Positions 37,345 through 46,249 of a stretch of 64,000 nt of DNA are shown here, piece by piece. Both the position numbers and the translations under genes were made by a program. Source of the DNA: Artemia franciscana (Eukaryota; Arthropoda; Branchiopoda; Anostraca; Artemiidae); assembly GCF_032884065.1 (NCBI RefSeq), contig NC_088863.1, positions 65,249,702 through 65,313,701 of the forward strand, read 5' to 3'. How positions within the stretch are numbered: position 1 is the stretch's first letter; each line of letters opens with the position of its first letter. The notes under the pieces are model-generated. The model did not search any database, had not been told where the DNA came from, and saw only the letters and a list, made by a program, of their open reading frames with translations.

Positions 37345-37915
37345 GTAGTGTCAGGGTATCAAGTGTGCATACCTACTTCAAGGCATGCTTGTACGTACTT
37401 TAATAGCACATTATAGGCGCTTCATAGCACATTTAATCATACTTTCATAGCACATTACGAATGCTACATAGCACATTTGTAAGTGCTTTAATAGCACGCT
37501 GCGAGTGCTTCATAGCACATTTAGGCGTAATTTCATAGCACATTGCGAGTGCTTCATAGCTCATTTGTGCCTATTTTTACGGCAAATTTAGGCCTGCTCT
37601 CATATCATTTTTTGCGTGCTTCATAGCACATTTGTGCATGCACTTATAGCTCATTGTGGGTGCTTCATAGCACAATTGTGCCTGCTTTAAAGGTACACTG
37701 CGAGTGCTTCAAATCACCTTTGGGTGTGATTTTATAGCATATTGCGAGTGCTTTATAGCACAATTGTGCGTGCTTTAATAGCACATTATGTGTTCTTCAT
37801 AGCATATTTGTGCGTGCTTTCATAGTCTTTTCTGGCTGCTTCATAGCAAATCTCTGCGAGCTTTTATAGCACACTACTGTGCTTCCTAGCACTTTGGAAA
37901 CGCCAGTATCTTACC
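37345..37915 (+). repeat. LTR-like end 1 of the Gmr1-like element, built of minisatellite
   Basis: Tandem units of about 32 bp alternating two forms, GTGCTTCATAGCACATTTGT and GTGCTTTAATAGCACATTGC, roughly 64 bp per pair. It begins near TGTCAGGGTATCA and ends with CACTACTGTGCTTCCTAGCA, then ACCAACAGCCAAAT. The same start words (CAG-GTA-CA-TGT) and end words (AGCACTTTGGAA...ACAGCCAAAT) recur at 43421-43845 in the same orientation. This is why I call it an LTR. Confidence 0.6.
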
Positions 37916-38029
37916 AACAGCCAAATTTGCAGCTGTAGGAGCAAGACGGACCACGATAAGAATAACATGCAAAAAAGGTCACACACACGGGCAGAAGAGT
38001 GCTTAGCTAAATACAAAGACAAGGATATA

Positions 38030-38995
38030 GACGAAGACCACCTGATGACCATGTTTCGTGCCTCCTTGAAGGTGAGCATGGAAACAATTCAGGCTGAACT
38101 AGAGTGAGAAAGGGAGACTAGTGGACGAAAGATGCAACAGCAAGCGGAATCATTGATCTTTCAGTTTACTCCTCTTGTTCAAGCTTTACAGACGAATCAG
38201 TCTGCTATTCAGACTGCGCCAGTTACATCTAAGATAACTACGAAGTAGACTATCAAGTTTACGGATGGTTTGAATATCGATACATACCTCACAACCTTCG
38301 AGCGAACTGCCACCCAAAATAACTGGAGTCGTCGTATATAGGCAGTTAGACTCCAGGCCTTGCTGACAGGCAAAGCTGTAGAACCTGCTAAGATTGTTCC
38401 GACGGCCAATAGCTCTGACTACAACCTTGTGAAGGAGGCTATTCTGAGATGATTCCGAGTGACATCTGAAACTTATGGTCAGCTATTCTGTATGACACAG
38501 AAGGAGGCAGACCAGTCATTTACCGACTACGGTAAGAAGCTAGAAAAGTTTCTGGCCAAATGGCTGGACGTCAAAGATTACAGATTGATCGCAACCGTAG
38601 ATGGGCTGCGAATGAAGGTAGCCAATATCATCAGAGAACTGGTGGTTAAAAAATATGTCATTTTCATTAAGAATGAACAATTACTGATCCAATTGAAATA
38701 ACAAGAGGAGCCAACTCTCGCTTCTGTCTGCAATGTGGCTGAAAACTTCTTTTTAGTTCGCAAAGTTGACAGAAGCGAAGGATTGAAAGGAAGTTCGCAT
38801 CAAATATCAAGGAAAGAAATGGCAGCAAAGGAAATACAACTAATTAAGCCTGAGAATACGCCGGTGAATGCAGAATCGGAAACAACAGGATCCAGCAGTC
38901 GAAATACTCAACGCAAGAAACTAAAAGAAGGGTACGATGTTGTTTCAACTGTGGAAAGTTCGTCACAAAGCTATTGACTGTAGGGAACCAAAGGA
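38030..38995 (+). pseudogene. gag of the Gmr1-like element (SCAN-like capsid, CCHC)
   Basis: Structural polyprotein remnant. Readable blocks: TYLTTFERTATQNNW with a W-S-R-R end (about 38280), LQALLTGKAVEPAK (about 38357), then SETYGQLFCMTQKEADQSFT followed by GKKLEKFLAKWLDVKDY (38465-38583). This is the SCAN/capsid-C-terminal-like segment. A basic, glutamine-rich linker follows, then CFNCGK-x-x-HKAIDC (about 38942-38985), a CCHC nucleic-acid-binding knuckle with a frameshift inside. Several in-frame stops. Copy 2 at 45660-45000 has the same blocks. Confidence 0.7.
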
Positions 38996-39000
38996 GGTGA

Positions 39001-39321
39001 GAAAAATTGTTGGGTCACAGTCCGATTTTGGAAAAAAGAATCAAGGTGACATTTCATGGTAGGGGTATGATAGATAGAAAGCCAGCAGAGCTAATTATTG
39101 AAAGTGGAACATCCATTACTATCATCCGAGGAAGGTTCACTGGACGCTTGGGTGAAAAAACATCGTCCAACACGGAGATATATTGTGTCCAAGGGGATGG
39201 TAAGCAGTGCCATTTACATAAGGGCTCTGTAGAGATAGGATTTGGCAATTATTCCTTCCAAAACAATGTAGAAGTTGCAATTTCTGAGGATCTACCCGTA
39301 GCCCCTATCATTGGAAAATAG
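39001..39321 (+). pseudogene. Retropepsin-like aspartic protease domain
   Basis: Frame of about 105 codons right after the CCHC region. It contains LIIESGTSITIIRGRF where retropepsins have a D-S/T-G box. The catalytic aspartate is a glutamate here, so it would be inactive as written. The next block, CHLHKGSVEIGFGNYSFQNN, is shared with copy 2 (44618-45010), where the box is degraded further. It ends in a stop at 39321. A gap of about 430 bp of broken frame precedes integrase. Confidence 0.65.
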
Positions 39322-39754
39322 TTGCTAAGATTCCTAGAACTTTGTAGCCGAAGTTCAGAAGTAGACAGACCTGCTACCTCTATTCGTCTGCCGATTAGAG
39401 CGAAAGACTAGACAGGACCAAAAGCTGAGACCTAGGCCCCCACAATAAATCTTCCAGAAAGTGATGTTTACCAGATTATGGTAGAGCCGAAGAATGGGAT
39501 GGGCAACACGAGAAATAGAAATAGTTGACGATGCCGACTGAACGAGAAGGCAGAGTGGAGACGAAAAACTTTGAAAAAAACCTTCAGAAATTGATCCAGA
39601 ACAACTGACCTTCATGAAAATAACTGACTTTCAACAACAAGATTTTACACTGACAAAGTGTTTCACTCTGGCTAGTTCAGGCTCGGGTTTCAGCTCATCA
39701 ACGGATTCCTCTACAAAAAGATCAATACCGGATAGAATAATGAAGGGATTGGAC

Positions 39755-40817
39755 TGCTGGTGGTTTCCAAGCCTTGTATATTGCTTGTGCTGAGATTCGC
39801 CCATGATTCCCTAATGAGCAGCCACACCGAAGTTGCACGCCCTCTGGATCAGATCATCCACAGGCTCTTCTTGCCCGGGTTATGTAAAGATGTCAAACGG
39901 TTTGTACGTACTTGTGAGTCGTGCCAGCTAGTGGACCGGCTTAAGACAAACGGGTCTTCATGTTACGACTGCCGGTCATTAAAGAGTCTTTCAGGAGGAT
40001 TGCAGCAGATATTGTGGGACCTTTGGTACCATCTCTGATCGGTCATCGATTCTTCTTGGTGATATAAGATTATTGCACTCGTTATCTCGAGGAAATACCC
40101 ATAATATCCGTAAATGCGAGGAAAAATGCAAAAAACATTTGAGTAGTACTTCTGTCGGGTTGGTGTTCCGGAAGAAATCCTGAGAGACCAGGGTTCAAAT
40201 TTTGTTGCTAAGAGCTTACTCAAGGTGTACAAAATTAACGAAATAAAACTTATACGAACATCACCCTCTTATCCACAAACACATGGCCTGGTTGAAAACT
40301 TAAACGGGACGATTGTTCGGATTTTGAAGAAGTTCATCCTGGACAACCCAAGGAATCGCTTTATACCCTACGTATTGTTCGCGCATTAAGAAACTCCTCA
40401 AGTCTCGACCAGGTTTATTCCCTTTGAGCTTCTTTATGGGTGGAGGTCAAGAGGTCCATTGGAAGTTATCAAGAATGGGAAAAAGCTGGAAACTGTACCG
40501 TTAGACTCGACCATGAGCTCTTTTCCTTGCGAGAACGATTTCGGTAGATCCTAGAAGATGCCCATAAAAATCTTCTGGACGCGTCTTAAAGGTAGAAAAC
40601 CCAAAATAACAAAATGGCAAAGCCACGAGTTCTGCAAGTGAATGACGAAAAACTCGTCCTTCTGCCGACCGGAACTCATAAGCTGGAAACCAGATGGCAA
40701 GGACCCTTCAGGATATCTCGGAAAGTAGGGTCGGTAAAGCACGAAGTCTTGTTCCCGGAAGGAAGAAAGAAGAAGAAGATTGTACGCATCAATCTTCTTC
40801 GGAAGTTTCAGCGTTGA
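39755..40817 (+). pseudogene. Integrase of the Gmr1-like element
   Basis: H2C2 zinc-binding domain at about 39800-39945: SHTEVARPLD, FLPGLCKDVKRFVRTCESCQ. The core follows with frame breaks. An A-D-I-V-G-P-L block with the first aspartate lies near 40008, R-D-Q-G-S-N-F (second aspartate) near 40185, and Q-T-H-G-L-V-E-N (catalytic glutamate) near 40275. At 40614-40817 there is an intact module with RWQGPFRISRKVG and INLLRKFQR, the GPY/F end domain of Ty3/gypsy integrases. It sits upstream of RT, opposite to the usual gypsy order. Confidence 0.72.
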
Positions 40818-40856
40818 CCAATTGATTTCCTCCTCTTCGCTCATGAAGATTCAAGT

Positions 40857-41800
40857 ATGCCTAAGTTTTACCAGGCAGATAATTACGGTAGCCAGTATGA
40901 CATCCATATTATTATAGATTCGCTAAGTCACTTTACGGAAAAAAGAAAGAAAGGAATTTTTGGTCTACAAGTGGGATTTCAAAAGTCTTTCTCTAAAATT
41001 CCCGGAAGAACATCAGTAGTCAGACACCACATTGATACAGGTAATGCCCATCCTGTGCGTCAAAAACCCTATAGGGTACCACAGAGTATACAACAAGCCA
41101 TTGAAGAAGAAGTCAAGCGAATGCTGAATTTAGGAATCATAAAACCTATCTTCAAGTCCTTGCTGTTTTCCGGTAGTCATGGTTTTCAAACCAGATGGAA
41201 GCAATCATTTCTTTTTAGACTTCTGAGGTTTAAAATGGGTACCTAATTTTGATGGCAACCCCCTTCCCCGCATAGATGAATTGCTTTAGGAAGAAAGTAA
41301 CAAAAGTGTCTCCAGTGTTTTAGATCTTACCAAAGGCTACTGGCAACTTACGCCAGAGAGCATAGAAAAGACGGCATTCCAAACGAAATCCTTATTCTAC
41401 GAGTTCGGAGTACTTCTTTTTGGTGTTCATGGGGCACCAGCAACCTTCTAGCTTGCCATGGATAAGATTTTGACTGGATGTCGTTGCTATGCAAGGGCAT
41501 GCCTCAACAACCTTATATTATTCTCTGATAGTTGGGAAGATCACAAGCAACATTAAAAGGAAGTTTTAGGGAGGATAGTAGCTGCTGGTCTTCCCATTCA
41601 TCCTGACAAATGCAAGTTTGGACTAGACGAAGTTCAGTATCAGAGCCACAAAGTAGGAAATGGTAAAATCATACCGATGGAAAGCAAGGTTGAGGCTTTG
41701 AAAAACTTTCCAGAGCCCACCACAAAAAAGGAATTAAGGTCACTCCTTGGCATCACTAAGCCTAACCAAAAGTTTGTCCGCAAAATCCCTTCGGTTGTGT
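40857..41800 (+). pseudogene. Ty3/gypsy-like reverse transcriptase
   Basis: Follows the GPF module after a linker of about 45 residues. The blocks are PGRTSVVRHHIDTGNAHPVR and KPYRVPQSIQQ (41004-41090), EEEVKRMLNLGIIKP (41108-41150), VLDLTKGYWQLTPES (about 41315-41358, first catalytic aspartate kept), and a YEFGVLLFGVHGAPATF stretch near 41400. The second catalytic box reads L-N-N-L-I-L-F-S where L-D-D is expected (about 41500-41520), so both aspartates are lost. Then GLPIHPDKCKFG and KVGNGKIIPM lead to the thumb and RNase H. Stops interrupt it. Confidence 0.75.
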
Positions 41801-42312
41801 AGCTGCTGACAGATCTTCTTTAGAAAGGAAATACAAGTCAATTTAAGCTGTCTCAGAAGCAGACAGTAGCCTTTGAGGTCTTGAAGACTGCATTCAATAC
41901 TGCCCCTATCCTGACTAGTACCAACTTTGCCAAAGGTCTTGTGCTTCAAATGGATGCTTCGAATGAGGGAATTGGTGTAGTCCTGACTCAACGCAAAGTA
42001 GAGGAGCTCCCATTGCATGCAAGAGTAGGAAGCTATTGCCAGTGGAACACTGCTATTCGACAATTGAGTTTGAAGCTTCGTAATTAAAATGGGGTTGGAA
42101 ACTTTTCAGTACTACCTCAAATGTCGGAAGTTCACCGTCGAAACTGATCATAACCCGCTTTACTTTCGGAATGTGGCTCGGAGCAACAATGATCGCTTGA
42201 CATGCTGGTCCCTTTTGCTTCAAGTGTACCAATTTAAAATAAAAAAAATTGGTATATTCATTAAAATGGCAGTGCTGATGCATTGTCCTGTCTGTTTCAA
42301 AGGAAAAAAATA
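41801..42312 (+). pseudogene. RNase H domain of the Gmr1-like element
   Basis: The blocks are AFNTAPILTSTNFAKGLVLQ, then MDASNEGIGVVLTQ (41881-42000) and FTVETDHNPLYFRN (42131-42172). LTCWSLLLQVYQFKIKKI (about 42198-42250) follows, then a degraded A-D-A-L-S-like stretch. These are the gypsy RNase H motifs in order, continuous with RT. A frameshift falls near 42085. Confidence 0.72.
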
Positions 42313-42341
42313 ATGTGTGTTAATATCTTTGTCGATGAGTA

Positions 42342-42600
42342 TCAAGTCCTTGCCTCTATTCCTGAAGAAGGTCTTCGAAGAGAAATGAAAGACCAATCCG
42401 TTCCAAGACTTCAAGGATAGTCAGCAGAAGGACATCAAACTCACCCGTTTTTTTTAAGTTACATATCAGTTGTAGATCAGTATCAAATACTTGCTCGTAT
42501 TCTTGAAGAAAGTCTTCGAAGAGAGAGGAAAGACCAATCCGTTCAAAGACTTCAATGATAGTCAGCAGTAGGACATCGAACTCACCCTCTTTTTTTTTAC
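42342..42600 (+). repeat. Two tandem copies of a ~130-bp segment after RNase H
   Basis: Copies begin at about 42345 and 42478. Both contain TCTTCGAAGAGA-AATGAAAGACCAATCC-like text and GATAGTCAGCAG, then CTCACC and a T-run. Duplication within the element, on a stretch that would encode the RNase H to zinc-finger linker. Confidence 0.7.
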
Positions 42601-42900
42601 TTACAAGTCTAACCAAGCCGATGAAAAAGGAGCCTATTTTGAGATACGGGAAGGTCTTTTATATCGGCGTACCAAAAGAAAAGATAGTCAACTCATTTCT
42701 AAGTAATTGTACCAGAGGACTATGGTAGTCAGCTAATCCTGCAATCTCATTATTCGCCTCAAACTCCTTCAAAGTTGGTTCATCGAGGTAACACAACAGC
42801 AAAGATTTTTCTTACTTACTTCTTCTGGCCCAATAAGTACCATCAAAACAACAGCGAGCTAGATTCATGTTCATGCCGAGGAAGCAAAGCGTTGGAATGA
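42601..42900 (+). pseudogene. Second integrase-type zinc-binding block, downstream of RNase H
   Basis: The frame reads YFEIREGLLYRRTKRKD, then after a stop and frameshift VPEDYGSQLILQSHYS, VHRG...TAKIFLTYFFWPNKY and a degraded C-x-C pair. E-G-L-L-Y-R-R...V-P...H...G-H-R-G...F-F-W-P is the H2C2 leader of Ty3/gypsy integrases in its usual post-RNase H place. No DDE core follows it, and it ends near a GTGGTGTCAGAAGTGGGATA word at 42905. It differs from the upstream H2C2 at 39800-39945. Confidence 0.55.
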
Positions 42901-43420
42901 CATAAGTGGTGTCAGAAGTGGGATACTTAATTGAATAAAGTGAAATTTGGATTTTTTGCTGATTAAATTGTAGTGTAAATTAAGGTATAGAACCCAAAAT
43001 TTTTCGTAATAGTTAGGGCTGTTCAAAAGATACTTTTTGGATTTTATTATCGTTATATCATCCATATATCTTTGAATTGTGGATAGTGTTAAACGTTAGC
43101 AACGAAGACTTTGGGGTAACTTGGACTTTATCCCAGTTTGCGCTAAACTTTCCATCATTTTTAAGCTGAAAATACTCAATTCACAATATGTTTGTGTTTC
43201 AGTTTTGATAACTGGTTAAAATAATACTTGAAAAAAAAAAATTTTACCGTTATTAACATTCGTGAAAATTATCTCCCATATTAGACTGTTTGACCATATT
43301 AGACGTATTAGACTAGGGAAGATAGTTTTTGGGTTAACAGTGAGGTGATTTTAAGACCATCATTGGTTTCCGTCAGTAGCTAGCTCTGGATTTACCAAGT
43401 GTTCTTGATGAACAAGGTTT
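42901..43420. other. Unassigned segment between pol and the right LTR-like end
   Basis: AT-rich, non-coding. The GTGGTGTCAGAAGTGGGATA word at 42905 resembles retroelement primer-binding leaders, so foreign LTR material may be present here. I see nothing else. Confidence 0.3.
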
Positions 43421-43845
43421 CAGGGCCTCCCCAGTGGTTTCAGAGTACCAGCTGTACAAGGGTGCTTCATAGCACATTTTTAATTGCTTTAAAAACACAT
43501 TGCTGGTGCTTCATAGCATATTTGCACGTACTTTAAAAGCACATTGCGCGCGCTTCATAGTAAATTTGGGCCTGATTTTTTTAGCACGTTGCTGGTATTT
43601 TATAGCACATTTGTACGTGCATTAATAGCACATTGTGGGTGTTTCATAAAAATTTGTGTACCTGCTTTAATAACACATCACACGTACTTCAAAGAATATT
43701 TGTACGTGCTTTCATACCACATCACGCGTGCTTCATTGCATATTATGGGTTCTTCATAGAACATATCTGCGTGCTTTTATAGCACACCACTGTGTTTCCC
43801 AGCACTTTGGAATCACCTGTATCTCACCGACAGCCAAATAGGGCA
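43421..43845 (+). repeat. LTR-like end 2 of the Gmr1-like element (minisatellite)
   Basis: Same repeat units and orientation as 37345-37915, with shared outer words at both sides (CAGAGTACCAGCTGTAC; CAGCACTTTGGAATC ... ACAGCCAAAT). It is shorter because it has fewer units. Confidence 0.6.
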
Positions 43846-44430
43846 TAAGTCGATCCCAGTCAGGGGATAAACCTGATTGAGGCTTGAGGAGTTTATTTAT
43901 AAGTGAACAAGACGTAGTGGATAAACCGCTCCTAGTCCCTTGGGTTATCCACGAGGAATCTCTTCAAAGCCGAACAAGCGTCCCGTTTAAGTTTTCAAAC
44001 AGGCCATCTGTTTGTGAATGAAAGGATGATGTCTGTATAAGTTTTATTTCGTGAATTATGTATACTTCGAGTAAGCTGTTTGCAACAAAATTTGACCCCT
44101 AGTCTCACACCGACCACACCGACCCGACAGAAGTAGAGCTAAAATGTTTCAGTAGTTTTTCTTACATGCATAAATATCAAGAGTATTTCCTCAGGATAAA
44201 GAATGAAATAATCTGATGATACCAAAGGAATCAATGACCCATTCGGGATAGTACCAATTGTCCCACAATATCTGCTGCAATCCTCCTGAAAGGCTCCTCA
44301 ATGACCGACAGTCGTAATATGGGGACCCATTCTATTTCTTAAGCCAGGCCACTAGCTGGCAAGGTTCACAAGTATCTACAAACTCTTTGACATTTTGGCA
44401 CAACCCGGACCAGAAAAACCTATGAATGAT
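43846..44430 (-). pseudogene. Integrase remnant of the inverted Gmr1-like copy
   Basis: From about 44400 downwards: a CEPCQLVAWL zinc-knuckle end, a segment matching LRSLSGGLQQILWD of copy 1 (about 44300-44260), and a degraded core with Q-M-A-C-L-K in place of the Q-T-H-G-L block near 44000. It stops near 43850. Frame-broken throughout. Confidence 0.55.
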
Positions 44431-44606
44431 CCGATCCAGAGGGTGTGCAACTTTAATGTGGCTGCCCATTGGGGACTCATGGGTGACTTAAAAAAAAAAC
44501 GACCTACAATTCTTGGGAACTACCATCTGTGTAATCTTTTCATTATCCAGATTGGTCTCAATCTTCCTGTACAGCAGTTGTTTACAGCTGTTTACAATAC
44601 AGCTGT

Positions 44607-45010
44607 TTACTTCTGAACTTCAGCTACAAAGTTCTGGGAATCCTGGCAACGATCTTTCGATGATAGCGATCTTCCGATGAATAAGAGTAGATCATCATAA
44701 ATTACAACTTCAACATTGCCTTGGAAGGTATAATTGCCACATCCTATCTCTACATAGCTTATATGTAAAGGGCATTGCTTACAATTGCCGTGGAAACAAC
44801 ATATGTCTGTGGTAGACAATGTTCGCTCACCCTGGCTTTCAGCGTACCTTCCATGGGCAATAGTGATGGATGCTTCACTGCCAAAAAGGAACTCCACTGG
44901 CTTCCCATCTGCCATACTCCTGGCACAGAACCTCGCCTTGATTCTGTCTTCTAGACTTGGACTTCGAGCCAACAAGTTTTTTTGCCTCATCGGTTCCCTA
45001 AAGTCAATAG
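44607..45010 (-). pseudogene. Protease remnant of the inverted Gmr1-like copy
   Basis: About 130 codons open, starting with HKAIDFREP of the knuckle. The active-site box is unrecognisable (FGSEASITIA), and the following CPLHISYVEIGCGNYTFQGN block matches copy 1. It would be inactive. Confidence 0.6.
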
Positions 45011-45830
45011 CTTTGTGACCAAGATTTTCCACAGTTGAAAAAACCTCGTGCCACTCTGTTAGTTTTCTTGCACGGAGTGTCTCGACTGTTGGATCCTGTT
45101 TTTTCCAATTCTTTATTCACCGGCTTATTCGCGGGTTTAACTTGTTGTGCTTCCTTTGCAGCCATTTCTTTCCTTGAAGACTGATGTGAAATTCCTTTCA
45201 ATCTTTCTCTTCTGTCATCTTTTCGGGCTTGTAAAATTTTTTTAGCCACATAGCAGATTGCCGCAAGAATTGGTTCCTCAAGTTATCTCAAATAGATGTC
45301 AAGTCGTTCATTCTTAATGGAAGTGATATATTGTTCAACCCTCAGTTTTCTAAAGATATTGGCTATCTTCATTCACATCCCATATGTATTCACGATCGAT
45401 CTGTAGTCAGTAACGTCCAACCATATGGTCAGAAGCTGCTCTGGCTTCTTACTGTAGTCGGTAAATGACTGTTTTACATCCTTCGGTGTCGTACGGAATA
45501 ACTGGTGATAGGTTTCAGAAGTCATTTGGAATCTTCTCAGAAAAGTATCTTTCACAAGGTCGTAGTCAGAGCAATGGGCCGTCGGAACAATCGCAGCAGG
45601 TTCTGTGGCTTTACCTGTCAGCAAGGTCTAGTTCAGTCAGAATTATTTCCATGCTCACCTTAATGGAGGCACAAAAAAGGCCATTAGGCGTTCTTCGTCC
45701 ATTTCCTTGGCTTTGTATATAGCTAAGAGTAGTTCTGCCTGTGTCTTTGACCTTGTTCTAAAGTTACACTTAGTCTGCTCCTTCAGGCTCATACAGTTAT
45801 GAATTTGACTGTTGGTGGGTTACAGACGTT
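45000..45830 (-). pseudogene. gag remnant of the inverted Gmr1-like copy
   Basis: LLTGKATEPAAIVPTA and then SETYHQLFRTTPKDVKQSFT, YSKKPEQLLTIWLDVTDY (45624-45373) match the SCAN-like segment of copy 1. Next come RERLKGISHQSSRKEMAAKE and a GFFNCGKS knuckle whose first cysteine is lost. An internal deletion joins about 45640 to the LLTGKA block. Confidence 0.65.
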
Positions 45831-45835
45831 CTCAA

Positions 45836-46215
45836 AATGCTAGGAAGCACAGTGGTGTGCTATAAAAGCACGCGGAGATATGCTATGAAGTATCTACAAT
45901 GTGCAATGAAGCACGCGTAATTTGCTATGAAAGCACGGACAATTGTACTAAAAAGCACTCGCTATATGCTATAAAAACACGCCCAGATTTGCTATGAAGC
46001 ACTCGCAATGTGCTTTTAAAATATGTACAAATGTGCTATGAAGCACTCGCAATGTGCTACAAAGCAAGCACAAATGTGCTATGAAGCACTCACAATGTAC
46101 TATGAGAGCACGTCTAAATCTGTAATGAATCACACACAATGTGCTATTAAAGAACATATAAATATGCTACGAAGCACCCACAATGTGTTATAAAAGCACG
46201 CACAAATTTGCTGTA
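45836..46215 (-). repeat. LTR-like minisatellite of the inverted Gmr1-like copy
   Basis: The same 32-bp-type units in inverse orientation (GTGCTATGAAGCACTCGCAA, GTGCTATAAAAGCACGC). The inner edge AAGCACAGTGGTGTGCTATA mirrors the end words of the other LTR-like ends. The outer boundary word is not found; it is cut off shortly before copy D begins. Confidence 0.6.
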
Positions 46216-46249
46216 TAATTGATAATTTTATCATGCCTTTTAATATAAA

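Larger units (their letters stand above)
37345..43845 (+). mobile_element. Gmr1-like Ty3/gypsy LTR retrotransposon, degenerate
   Basis: Two LTR-like minisatellite ends flank a gag-pol interior. The order is gag with SCAN-like capsid end, CCHC knuckle, aspartic protease, integrase (H2C2, DDE core, GPF module), reverse transcriptase, RNase H, then a second integrase zinc-binding-like block. RT and IN sequences are clearly Ty3/gypsy-like, but integrase precedes RT, as in Ty1/copia. This combination defines Gmr1-type elements, whose gag is also known to be related to the SCAN domain. Stops and catalytic losses show it is inactive. It follows an hAT remnant and is itself followed by an inverted partial copy. 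Confidence 0.75.
43846..45835 (-). mobile_element. Second Gmr1-like copy, inverted and truncated
   Basis: On the minus strand, 45835 to 43846 reads gag, protease, then part of integrase. It stops at the outer edge of the LTR-like end at 43845. RT, RNase H and the GPF module are absent. Protease is followed by integrase with no RT between, the same order as in the first copy. This argues that the order is ancestral. Confidence 0.68.

Noticed and set aside
42905..42925. GTGGTGTCAGAAGTGGGATA as a primer-binding site of a separate LTR element
   Set aside because: The word looks like retroelement leaders, but no LTR edge or gag could be placed next to it. Left as a remark only.
37345..46215. Possible CRISPR array in the evenly spaced GTGCTTCATAGCACATTTGT repeats
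   Set aside because: Units are contiguous with no unique spacers. The sequence is eukaryotic and flanks a retroelement. It is a minisatellite.
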